From the NCBI GenBank assembly GCA_964427505.1, contig CAYRUO010000002.1, positions 248,001-312,000 of the forward strand: 64,000 nucleotides of DNA, given 5' to 3'. Below, piece after piece: positions 51,549-59,364 of the stretch. The translations under genes and the position numbers were made by a program. The notes beneath the pieces were generated by a model that was not told the DNA's origin, searched no databases, and was given only the letters and a program-made list of their open reading frames with translations. This DNA is from Thermanaerothrix sp034436175 (lineage in GTDB: Bacteria > Chloroflexota > Anaerolineae > Anaerolineales > Anaerolineaceae). Positions within the stretch are counted from its first letter, which is position 1. Each line of letters begins with the position of its first letter.

Positions 51549-52892
51549 CCAAGCAGGGAATGCGCCCTCTTTGGCTATGACTCTAGGCTGGTTGACATCC
51601 CGCCACCACACTACAATTTGGGGTTGTGCATCTGAAGAAGAAAGATCAATCTGTTGATAGACCAGCGCACGCCCCGCAGGTTCCCACTGATATCCTGCAG
51701 CGTTGATCATTACCTCAGTCATGATCGGCACCCCCTCTGTTGCCGTATCGAGCGATTCAACGGGAAATAACCAAAGTTGCTTGTTCACCGGGCCGTTGAG
51801 GATGCGCATCCCAACCACAAGCCACTGTCCATCTGGCGATTCGGCAGGAATGCTGACATCCCAGGTTTGAGACATACCGGCAAAAAGACGGCGTGTAGTC
51901 CGGTTTTCCAAATCGGCTACATACGCCTCATGATATGGAATTAATCCAGCATTATTTTCAACAATAAAAAACAAGCGTTGGTTATCCCAAGACCACCGCG
52001 GTCGTTGGCTCACATTCGTGGGGATGAGCGCATTTTCCCGTCCTTCTCGCCCAACAATGCGTATGCCCTGTGCTTGTTCATCATAAGCGGCTAAAAAATT
52101 TCCATCGGGAGACCACGTGGGTTGGCTTGGCGCGACATTGGGAGCATCCAGCACTTGAATTAAGCGGCGCTCATCAAAGTCGTAACTCCAAATTGCCGAG
52201 CGTGTTTCACCTCCGGCTTGAGTCATGCGTATAAATGTCACCCATCTTCCATTTGGGGACCAAACAGGATAACGGCAACTGTCCCACCCACAAGATGAGA
52301 GAACGCGCTGATCTTGTCCCGCGCGATTGACCAGACCGATATCCGTCCCACCCTGAGCATTACGCATACTGAACGCAATATATTTGCCATCGGGGGAAGC
52401 GGCAAATTCCCACACTTGTCCCCCCGTATGCGTCAGTTGTTTAACATCACGCCCATCAAGGGTGACGCTGTAAACTTCAGGGGACGCGTTGGGGGTTCCC
52501 AAATAAAGTAAGCGCGGTGCGCGAACATTTATGGTGAAACGAACCTCTTGATTCGCCAACCCTCTTTGGTCTATCTTCCAACCCGCACGCAGCCCCAGGG
52601 TATAAACCTGATCAGGTTGCAATCCGGTCTGTGGCCAAAACCATAACTGCCGTCCATGCCACTCAAAACGTCCCTTAACCGGAGGTTCAAGGTACCAGGC
52701 CGCCTCCACCTTGGATCTCTCCACAGATCCGGGAAACTCTAAAATAATGGGTCCCATCTCCCCAATGCTTCCCTCATCAGGCAAGCGAAGAGAAGGTGGA
52801 AAGTCCGCACTGGCTCTGTATAGCCAGAAGCTAATCCATCCCGTTATAAGTACGATCAAAGCCACCCAAAACCAGCGTCTCTGCTTCAACAT
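51540..52892 (-). CDS. Membrane-anchored beta-propeller (TolB/PD40-like) protein with N-terminal Ig-like domain
   Basis: The 450-aa protein has an N-terminal membrane anchor (8-27). A beta-sandwich at about 35-130 follows, including RFEWHGRQLWFWPQ and VYTLGL, which resembles the Big_5/SbsA Ig-like domain. A PD40/WD40-like propeller with repeats such as ASPDGKYIAFS, WSPNGRWVTFI and WSPDGNFLAAY fills about 140-440. Such proteins sit outside the membrane, often as scaffolds. It is convergent with the MFS gene and overlaps it by 9 bp. No catalytic motif is seen. Confidence 0.82.
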   Translation of the reverse strand: MLKQRRWFWVALIVLITGWISFWLYRASADFPPSLRLPDEGSIGEMGPIILEFPGSVERSKVEAAWYLEPPVKGRFEWHGRQLWFWPQTGLQPDQVYTLGLRAGWKIDQRGLANQEVRFTINVRAPRLLYLGTPNASPEVYSVTLDGRDVKQLTHTGGQVWEFAASPDGKYIAFSMRNAQGGTDIGLVNRAGQDQRVLSSCGWDSCRYPVWSPNGRWVTFIRMTQAGGETRSAIWSYDFDERRLIQVLDAPNVAPSQPTWSPDGNFLAAYDEQAQGIRIVGREGRENALIPTNVSQRPRWSWDNQRLFFIVENNAGLIPYHEAYVADLENRTTRRLFAGMSQTWDVSIPAESPDGQWLVVGMRILNGPVNKQLWLFPVESLDTATEGVPIMTEVMINAAGYQWEPAGRALVYQQIDLSSSDAQPQIVVWWRDVNQPRVIAKEGAFPAWLP

Positions 52893-53092
52893 AGCAGTGT
52901 GTATCTCTATCTCGAGATCTTAAAATGTTGTGGGGCAAATCGCCTGTTTTTGTCAGGCTAGCCCCTACGTGATTAGTTCCCAAAAGGTTTCCTCTATGCC
53001 ATTACTGGCACCTTACTCAATTGAGGGCGTGTTAAGCGCCCATGCCAACGATCACATTGGACAATTTGCTCACAACGACATTCCGCTTACTT
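52893..53092. other. Intergenic region
   Basis: This 200-bp gap lies between two minus-strand genes. It must hold the promoter of the beta-propeller gene. A weak GGGCG/CGCCC hairpin occurs near 53026-53042 without a T-run. A 37-codon plus-strand frame at 52996 is not convincing. Confidence 0.5.
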
Positions 53093-53836
53093 CTAAGGCG
53101 AAGGTGTAGCAGAGGGTGTCACAGTGAAAGTGGGAGATGTTGTACCTGCGGGGGTGCTCGTGGGAGCGCGGGTTGGCGTAGGCGTGACAATGTTAACCGG
53201 GATGATTAACTTCTGCCCCACAAAAATCCTATTTTTGTCCTCGAGTTTATTTTCCCGCATAATCGCATCCACGGTACTGTTAAAGCGTGCCGCAATGATG
53301 TCCAACGTATCGTTGGCCACCACATAATATTCAATCCGCGTCCCTCGTGGCAAGTTGGTCGGTAGGGGTGTGGCCGTAGGCAAAGTCTGACCCGGGATCG
53401 GGATCAGGATTTTATCCCCCACTCGAATTGGACACTGATCAAGTGGGAAGTTGTTAATCGCCAATAGTACCAACAAATCAACGTTGTACTTAATGGCTAA
53501 ATCGTAGCAGGTATCCCCTTCCTGAACCGTGTACTCAAAGGGCGCATTGGGGGTTGGGGTTTCGGTAGGTAGTGGGGTCTCAGTAACCGTGGGGGTATTG
53601 GAAGGCGTAGGCGTAGGTTGGGTTGGGCTTGGTGTCGCCGTTGCAGTCGCCGATGGGGTTGGCGAGGCGAACAGTGCCAATAGACCACCCCGGTTCGGAC
53701 CGGTCAGCGAAACGATGAGAATGATCACCCCAACAACAACGAGAAGAATTGCCAGTCCCCAAATAAGAAACGGCATCATCTGTTGGCGACGGCGATATGC
53801 CTCGATGACGTTTTGGGGGGATTGTTTTCCAGCCAT
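53093..53836 (-). CDS. Membrane-anchored double LysM protein
   Basis: The 247-aa protein has an N-terminal cytoplasmic stub, one membrane helix (21-44), a Thr/Pro-rich linker (about 55-95) and two LysM domains. They start at YTVQEGDTCYDLAIKYNVD and at YYVVANDTLDIIAARFNST and end in the usual V-G-D/Q-K-I-L-I-P pattern. A second Thr/Pro/Ala tail follows. LysM domains bind the glycan of peptidoglycan, so this is a wall-facing anchored protein. The start at 53836 has AAGGAT upstream and gives a proper anchor; a frame extending to 53950 is not likely. Confidence 0.88.
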   Translation of the reverse strand: MAGKQSPQNVIEAYRRRQQMMPFLIWGLAILLVVVGVIILIVSLTGPNRGGLLALFASPTPSATATATPSPTQPTPTPSNTPTVTETPLPTETPTPNAPFEYTVQEGDTCYDLAIKYNVDLLVLLAINNFPLDQCPIRVGDKILIPIPGQTLPTATPLPTNLPRGTRIEYYVVANDTLDIIAARFNSTVDAIMRENKLEDKNRIFVGQKLIIPVNIVTPTPTRAPTSTPAGTTSPTFTVTPSATPSP

Positions 53837-53987
53837 GATTTTTATCCTTTTCCTTGTGTTAGGTTTTGGATGATACACACCCGTGTCTGAGAGAGGGTAA
53901 ATACACGTTTTGTCAACTGAAGTGATTCTACCAAAAAACCTAAGGCTCACATCTCCTCAACCAAAAACCAGACCTTTGGATTGCCCA

Positions 53988-53996
53988 TGTTATAAT
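53988..53996 (+). promoter_or_regulatory. Extended -10 promoter of the STAS gene
   Basis: TGTTATAAT fits the extended -10 pattern, 43 bp before the STAS start. Confidence 0.6.
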
Positions 53997-54038
53997 CTTT
54001 GCAAGTAATTCATCCAGATAACTTTTGGAGGCCTCACA

Positions 54039-54374
54039 ATGGAAATCGAGCATATTACCTATAAACGTTGTGATCTCGTCAAGGTTAAAGGTCGCTTAGA
54101 TAGTGCCAGCGCACCTGAATTTGATGAGAAACTCAAGCAAATAACCAATTCGGGGCGCTATCGCATTGTCATTGACATGGGAGACCTCCAATTCATTTCC
54201 AGTGCCGGGCTTCGTGCCCTGATCAGCGCCCAAAAGGTTTGTCGTCGTTATAACCGGGGTGAAGTGGTATTGACCAATGTGCCGGAGAACATTAAAGCCG
54301 CGCTCGATTTAGCCGGTTTTACCAGGTTATTCAAAATCTACCCCGACGTGGTGTCGGCCGTAGCCAATGTTTGA
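54039..54374 (+). CDS. STAS-domain anti-sigma factor antagonist
   Basis: The 111-aa protein is a single STAS domain. KVKGRLDSASAPEFDEKL is near residues 15-32 and FISSAGLRALISAQKV is at 52-67; the second Ser of SSAGL is the expected phosphorylation site. In partner-switching systems the unphosphorylated form binds the RsbW-like kinase and frees its target. TTGGAGGCC precedes the ATG. The next gene, an RsbW-like kinase, overlaps by 8 bp, and a PP2C phosphatase follows, so the three form a full switch. Confidence 0.93.
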   Translation: MEIEHITYKRCDLVKVKGRLDSASAPEFDEKLKQITNSGRYRIVIDMGDLQFISSAGLRALISAQKVCRRYNRGEVVLTNVPENIKAALDLAGFTRLFKIYPDVVSAVANV

Positions 54375-54801
54375 GTCCTATGCCGATGCGCTAATGCCTA
54401 AATTCACCTTTCCAGGGCGGTACGAAAGTCTCGCCCAGATCGCCTCTCTGATTCGCCGGGCAACTCAAGAACTGGGGTTAAGTTCTTTGGACTCTTATAC
54501 GGTTGAAATGGCTGTGGATGAGGCCTGCACCAATATCATCGAGCACGCCTATGGTGGTGAGGGTCATGGCGACATCGAATTGGAATATCAAATTGAGTCC
54601 GATGCGCTTATTATCATACTACGAGATCACGGCAAACCCTTCAATCCTAAAAAAGTTCGTCCTCCCAAGAGGGATGCTCCCTTAAAACGACGCCGTAATC
54701 ATGGTTTGGGGCTTTACTTTATCTATCAATGGATGGACGACGTTCGGTTTGAGTTTAGCGAGGGCACAAACACCCTCACGATGGTTAAGCGAAAGAAATA
54801 A
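54367..54801 (+). CDS. RsbW/SpoIIAB-like serine-protein kinase
   Basis: The 144-aa GHKL-type ATPase has the N box VEMAVDEACTNIIEHAYG near 48-65, G1 DHGKPFNP near 88-95 and G2 HGLGLYF near 116-122. Its family phosphorylates STAS antagonists and holds sigma factors or other targets in check. No sigma factor gene lies in the window. The first ATG (54367) overlaps the STAS gene; the ATG at 54394 (MPKFTFPGRYESL) also fits the family start. Neither has a clear ribosome site. The gene order STAS-kinase-phosphatase supports partner switching. Confidence 0.92.
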   Translation: MFESYADALMPKFTFPGRYESLAQIASLIRRATQELGLSSLDSYTVEMAVDEACTNIIEHAYGGEGHGDIELEYQIESDALIIILRDHGKPFNPKKVRPPKRDAPLKRRRNHGLGLYFIYQWMDDVRFEFSEGTNTLTMVKRKK

Positions 54802-54819
54802 AGGCCCTTGGGTCACCCT

Positions 54820-57800
54820 ATGGCCACACCCGAAAGAATCCCAAATTTTGAAGAGGTCGTCCGCCTCGGGGAACATCTGTTAGGGCTTCCCAACACGCTC
54901 GCCCAAATCGAGACAATCAGCCAGTACCTCCAAGAAAAAATAGAAGGGCAGTGTTCTTTTTGGTTCGCCCAGCCTCATTATCCTCTACCTGGTGAACCGG
55001 AAATTCCTCTGCTTAGCGACCCATCCTCACCCATTCTAGCCAAGCATTGTGCCCATCAACGCTCTCCCATTCTAACGGACAATCCTGACTCTACCACACC
55101 AGCCTCCAGCCCTTGTGCAATCGGTCTCCCCCTAATCCTCCGAGAGACGTTCCTAGGGGTTCTTTTGGTATTTCGTGAACACCCCTTCCATCAAGACGAA
55201 ATCCGGTTTCTGGAATTTCTTTCCGCACACCTTGCGCTGGTCTTCCAAGCCTTTCGCCAGGAACGCATAAAGATCTGGCGCACCGAGCAACTGGCCTTGG
55301 TTCGCGCTATTACAGCACAAATCACACGCTTCACGGATGTCATTTCACTCTGTCACCAAATTGCTCACCAAATCCAAGAAACATTTGACTTTTACTATGT
55401 AGGTCTTTTTGAAATGGATAAAACCTCGGGGGTGCTTCGTTTTTGCGCCAGTGCTGGCAAAGATACCCCTAAGTATCATCAGGATTTTGACACCATTCAC
55501 CTCGGCCAAGGCATTGTGGGGAATGTAGCCCAAACCGGCCAGGAAATTGTTGCCCGAAACGTTCAGATGGAACCCCGTTATCGTTTCAGTTCGGCTTTAC
55601 CTCATACGCTTTCCGAAGCCGCATTTCCTATTCGGCATGGTGAACGCCTTCTTGGCGTTTTAGATTTACAAAGTGAACGCCCCAACGCCTTTCACGAATA
55701 CGACCTGGTGCTATTTCGTTCCCTTGCCGATACTATCGCGATTGCGTTCGAAAGTATCAAACTCTATCAAACCCTAGCCCACCGTGCCGACCGCATTTCT
55801 GCCTTGCTCGAGATCAGCCATGCGCTAACTTCCATTTTGGACTTAGACCGCCTTTTGGAGGAAGTCGTTAAGGCCATTCAGCGTTGGTTCGGTTACCCGT
55901 ATGTGCACTTGTTTAGCGTCCATCAAGGACGACGAAAAATTTTTTACGAAGCCGGAAGTGGAGCACGTAGTAAGGCTTTCGAAGAGCACCAAGTAAGTTA
56001 TGATCTGGATGACCCAACCGGGATCATTCCCTGGGTAGCCCGAGAGGGGAAACTCTATTTAGCCAATGACGTTGAAACCGACCCCCTGTACCGCCCTTCA
56101 CCCCTCCCCCCCAAAACAACGCAATCTGAACTTGCCATTCCATTAGCCTATGGTGGTGAGGTGCTTGGAGTTTTGGATCTCCAATCCGATCATCGTAACG
56201 CCTTTGATCCCGAGGACCTCCCTTACCTTGAAGCACTGGGGGCGAGTATTGCCATTGCTATGCGCAACGCCATGCTTTACCGCGCGGAATCATGGCGGCG
56301 CCAGGTTGCCGACTCTTTCCGTGATATTGCCGGCTTAATTTCAGAGAACATCCATTTAGATGAGTTACTCGAACGTATTCTAGCCGAACTGGAACGCAAC
56401 CTGCCTTGTGAGGCGGCTGCAATCTGGTTATTAGAAGAGCCCTACCGTCCCGAAACCCTTAACCCACCCACCCTTCGGCTAGCCGCCGTCCATGGCATTA
56501 CCGCCCAACAACTTGAATGGATCACCGCCCAAGATGAAATCCAGAAATGGTTAGAGAGCGCCTTGGCTCAAACCGAGCCGATCATTCGCCGCCCACTCGA
56601 TCCATACGATCCGTTGGGACTGGCGTTAGAATTCCCGCCCGATTACTCTGCCATTCTTGCCCCTTTGAGGGCAGGAGGACAACCTTTGGGATTGCTTCTC
56701 CTCGGTCATCACACAGCGGGCCGCTATGGAAGCGAGGCTCTTCTCATTGCATCGACATTGGCCAGTTATGCCGCCGTAGCCATACAAAACAATCGCCTTT
56801 TCACCTCGGCTCAGGAACAAGCATGGATCTCCACCATCTTACTTCAAGTTGCAGAAACCAGCCAAGCCCTGCGTTCGGCGGAAGAACTGGCCGAAACCTT
56901 AACACGCTTAATCCCGCTTTTGGTTGGTGTCAAACAATGCGCAATTTTTGTGTGGGATGAAGTACGACATGCCTTTTTTCTACTCGCCGAGCACGGCTTA
57001 CCCTCTTCATTTTCTCCCCATACCCCATTTGATAATCGGATTCCGGCTGTGGCGCGCTTGCTAGAAACTAAAAGCCCGATTTTTATCCAAGACCCCGCCG
57101 AGGAACTGGCCTTTTGGGGTGTTGATTTAGAGACGAGCCAGGGCATTTACTTGATACTGCCCCTGCTTAGCCGAGAAGAGATTCTCGGCGCTCTACTCAT
57201 CGGATACTACCCCGAACGGGTCCCGAACGATTACCCTATGGATCCTCAGTTATTTGCCATTCTCCAGGGCATTGCCCAACAAGCCGCCATGGCATTAGAA
57301 AACATTCGCCTTCTTGAAGCCCGTCAAGAAGAAGCCTACGTCACAGCAGCGTTACTACAAGTGGCACAAGCCATTGTAAGCCAGTCGAACTTGGAAGACA
57401 TCTTGGACACAACGGTGCATCTCATTCCTATCTTAGTAGGAGCCGAGGCATGCGCCATCTATCTCTGGGATGCGGAGCGCGAGGAATATCACCTCATTAA
57501 GGCATTCGATCAACAACATCATCATTTAACCGAATTGGAAGGCACGCGGTATCCCCGAGGAGAAGCGCCGGTTCTTGATTTTCTCCACCAATATGACACA
57601 TTAGTTGCCTGTCCTCTTCACCACAGCAACCTACCCGTAACCGAGTGGGCAAAGCATCCTTTGGTAGCCGACGAGGCTACAGAAGCCGATGCAACATATC
57701 GGTTGCTTGGCATCCCCCTTTCAATCAAAGGGGAACGGTATGGGGCGCTTCTGGTTCGTGATGCGCTCTATCCGACAGCCTCACAGGAACACCGCCTGGA

Positions 57801-58677
57801 AATCATCACCGGTATTGCCCAGCAAGTTGCTTTAGCCATCCAAAATGAACATCTAAACCGTGAAATGCTCAAGCGAGAACGTCTAGAACGCGAAGTCCAG
57901 GTTGCGCGTCAAATTCAGAAAACATTTCTCCCGACCCGCTTGCCCACGCATACCGGCTGGGATCTCCACGTCTATTGGGAAACAGCCCGTCAGGTGGGTG
58001 GGGATTTCTATGATATCATCCGTCTTCCTCAGCATCGTTGGGGTTTAGTCGTTGGTGATGTTTCGGACAAAGGGGTTCCTGCGGCACTGTATATGACGGT
58101 CGCGCGGACTCTTATCCGCGCTTTCGCCCTTTCGGGTCAGCCATCACCGGCGAGGGTTCTCCAGAAGGTCAACCGCTCTCTACTTTTTGACTCACCCGAT
58201 GGCTTGTACGTCACCGCAATTTACACCATCCTCCACCTTGAAGAGGGCAGAATTGAGTTTGCCAACGCAGGACACAACTGGCCGCTCATTCTCCGCGCGA
58301 ACGGCGATGTTGAAACCCTGTCGTCAAGTGGAACAGCGCTTGGCATTTTGTCGCAAATACGCTTAGAAAATCAGACGGCTTTACTGCTACCGGGTGACTT
58401 CTTATTGCTATATACCGATGGCTTAACTGAGATGTTTTCAGAAGAAGGCGAAGTTTTCGGCGAAACGCGGTTTATACATACTGTTAGAAACGCCCCCCGT
58501 TTCAGCGCAGAGGCGCTTGTTGAATATATAAAAGCCACGATTGAAGATTTCAGGGGATCAGCCCCCCCATCCGATGATTCAACGTTGTTAGTAATCCACC
58601 GGAAGGGCGGTTCTGGAGTTCAACCTCAGCGTCCAAAGAATAGCGCCCACCACACCTCCCACGGAGGAACCGGCTGA
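54820..58677 (+). CDS. Multi-GAF PP2C-type phosphatase (RsbU-like)
   Basis: This 1285-aa protein has a weak GAF-like region (about 15-150) and about five more GAF-like domains, at roughly 160-325, 335-490, 500-665, 680-845 and 855-1025. A SpoIIE/PP2C phosphatase domain (about 1040-1265) follows, with QVGGDFYDI, VVGDVSDKGVPAALYM, FANAGHNWP and YTDGLTEM carrying the metal Asp residues. It would dephosphorylate the STAS protein in response to ligands or redox cues sensed by GAF domains. The first possible codon is TTG at 54808; the ATG at 54820 was preferred. Its end overlaps the FtsB-like gene by 52 bp. Confidence 0.9.
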   Translation: MATPERIPNFEEVVRLGEHLLGLPNTLAQIETISQYLQEKIEGQCSFWFAQPHYPLPGEPEIPLLSDPSSPILAKHCAHQRSPILTDNPDSTTPASSPCAIGLPLILRETFLGVLLVFREHPFHQDEIRFLEFLSAHLALVFQAFRQERIKIWRTEQLALVRAITAQITRFTDVISLCHQIAHQIQETFDFYYVGLFEMDKTSGVLRFCASAGKDTPKYHQDFDTIHLGQGIVGNVAQTGQEIVARNVQMEPRYRFSSALPHTLSEAAFPIRHGERLLGVLDLQSERPNAFHEYDLVLFRSLADTIAIAFESIKLYQTLAHRADRISALLEISHALTSILDLDRLLEEVVKAIQRWFGYPYVHLFSVHQGRRKIFYEAGSGARSKAFEEHQVSYDLDDPTGIIPWVAREGKLYLANDVETDPLYRPSPLPPKTTQSELAIPLAYGGEVLGVLDLQSDHRNAFDPEDLPYLEALGASIAIAMRNAMLYRAESWRRQVADSFRDIAGLISENIHLDELLERILAELERNLPCEAAAIWLLEEPYRPETLNPPTLRLAAVHGITAQQLEWITAQDEIQKWLESALAQTEPIIRRPLDPYDPLGLALEFPPDYSAILAPLRAGGQPLGLLLLGHHTAGRYGSEALLIASTLASYAAVAIQNNRLFTSAQEQAWISTILLQVAETSQALRSAEELAETLTRLIPLLVGVKQCAIFVWDEVRHAFFLLAEHGLPSSFSPHTPFDNRIPAVARLLETKSPIFIQDPAEELAFWGVDLETSQGIYLILPLLSREEILGALLIGYYPERVPNDYPMDPQLFAILQGIAQQAAMALENIRLLEARQEEAYVTAALLQVAQAIVSQSNLEDILDTTVHLIPILVGAEACAIYLWDAEREEYHLIKAFDQQHHHLTELEGTRYPRGEAPVLDFLHQYDTLVACPLHHSNLPVTEWAKHPLVADEATEADATYRLLGIPLSIKGERYGALLVRDALYPTASQEHRLEIITGIAQQVALAIQNEHLNREMLKRERLEREVQVARQIQKTFLPTRLPTHTGWDLHVYWETARQVGGDFYDIIRLPQHRWGLVVGDVSDKGVPAALYMTVARTLIRAFALSGQPSPARVLQKVNRSLLFDSPDGLYVTAIYTILHLEEGRIEFANAGHNWPLILRANGDVETLSSSGTALGILSQIRLENQTALLLPGDFLLLYTDGLTEMFSEEGEVFGETRFIHTVRNAPRFSAEALVEYIKATIEDFRGSAPPSDDSTLLVIHRKGGSGVQPQRPKNSAHHTSHGGTG

Positions 58678-59003
58678 GTGATCGGCGTTGGAGTACTAAT
58701 TATAGACGTTTGAGCCGTCCGCAGTGGGACGAGAATGATCGGATTCTCGCCGGGCTTGACCATATTGGCCTGATTTCGTGCATAGGCTTCTACAGCGGCC
58801 TCTGAGGTCGCATATGCCTTTTGAGTACCCAGCGCCTCAATGGTTTGTTGCAATGCGGTAACCTCTACCTGGATCTGATCCCGTTTTTGACTAAGACGGT
58901 TAAGTTGAACCAAGCGCTGATTTAAGTCCACCAGGAAAAGGAAGAGCAGGATGAGAATACCTAAAATGAGAAATTGGCGTGGTTTCCAACGAGATAAATC
59001 CAT
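58626..59003 (-). CDS. FtsB/DivIC-like septum formation initiator protein
   Basis: The 125-aa protein has a short basic N-terminus, one membrane helix (about 11-27), a coiled coil (about 28-65: LNRLSQKRDQIQVEVTALQQ) and a C-terminal part with the AYARNQANMVKPGENPIILV segment, which matches the FtsB/DivIC family ending. It forms the FtsQLB-type division complex outside the membrane. It converges on the multi-GAF gene, overlapping 52 bp. A tRNA gene lies upstream on the same strand, separated by a hairpin terminator. Confidence 0.85.
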   Translation of the reverse strand: MDLSRWKPRQFLILGILILLFLFLVDLNQRLVQLNRLSQKRDQIQVEVTALQQTIEALGTQKAYATSEAAVEAYARNQANMVKPGENPIILVPLRTAQTSIISTPTPITQPVPPWEVWWALFFGR

Positions 59004-59043
59004 GCTTATATATTAACCTAAAGAGGGGGTTATCACAAGATAA

Positions 59044-59068
59044 AACAGCCCACAGGTGGTGGGCTGTT
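59044..59068 (-). terminator. Terminator after tRNA-Leu(CAG)
   Basis: A perfect 10-bp stem (AACAGCCCAC / GTGGGCTGTT) with a 5-nt loop is followed on the minus strand by TTATCT. It ends the tRNA transcript and separates it from the FtsB-like gene. Confidence 0.82.
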
Positions 59069-59078
59069 AGCGAACGAG

Positions 59079-59163
<85 letters not shown>

Positions 59164-59184
59164 TTTTTGGCGTTTCCGCCCCAA

Positions 59185-59213
59185 ATTTTAAGACAGCCCC
59201 CTAAATTTGTCAA
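59185..59213 (-). promoter_or_regulatory. Promoter of tRNA-Leu(CAG)
   Basis: On the minus strand a perfect TTGACA (59208-59213) and TAAAAT (59185-59190) are spaced by 17 nt, 21 bp before the tRNA. Confidence 0.85.
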
Positions 59214-59364
59214 CCCAAAGGCGACCTCGCATTCGCTCTATCGCACACACAAGCCATCTTACGTCATCCTGAGCCACCCATAGTAAAATAGCATTAGCCC
59301 AAAACTTGGCACAAGGATTGCATCGTATTTCACCTAAGGGAAAAACGTTTTATTCTCTGCTTTT

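Noticed and set aside
52996..53109. A 37-codon plus-strand frame with AAAGG upstream
   Set aside because: Antisense at its end to the LysM gene, no promoter or family features; likely chance.
53520..53690. Repeated Thr/Pro codons as a possible CRISPR or tandem repeat array
   Set aside because: The repetition comes from low-complexity linker coding in the LysM gene; no equal spacers or repeats.
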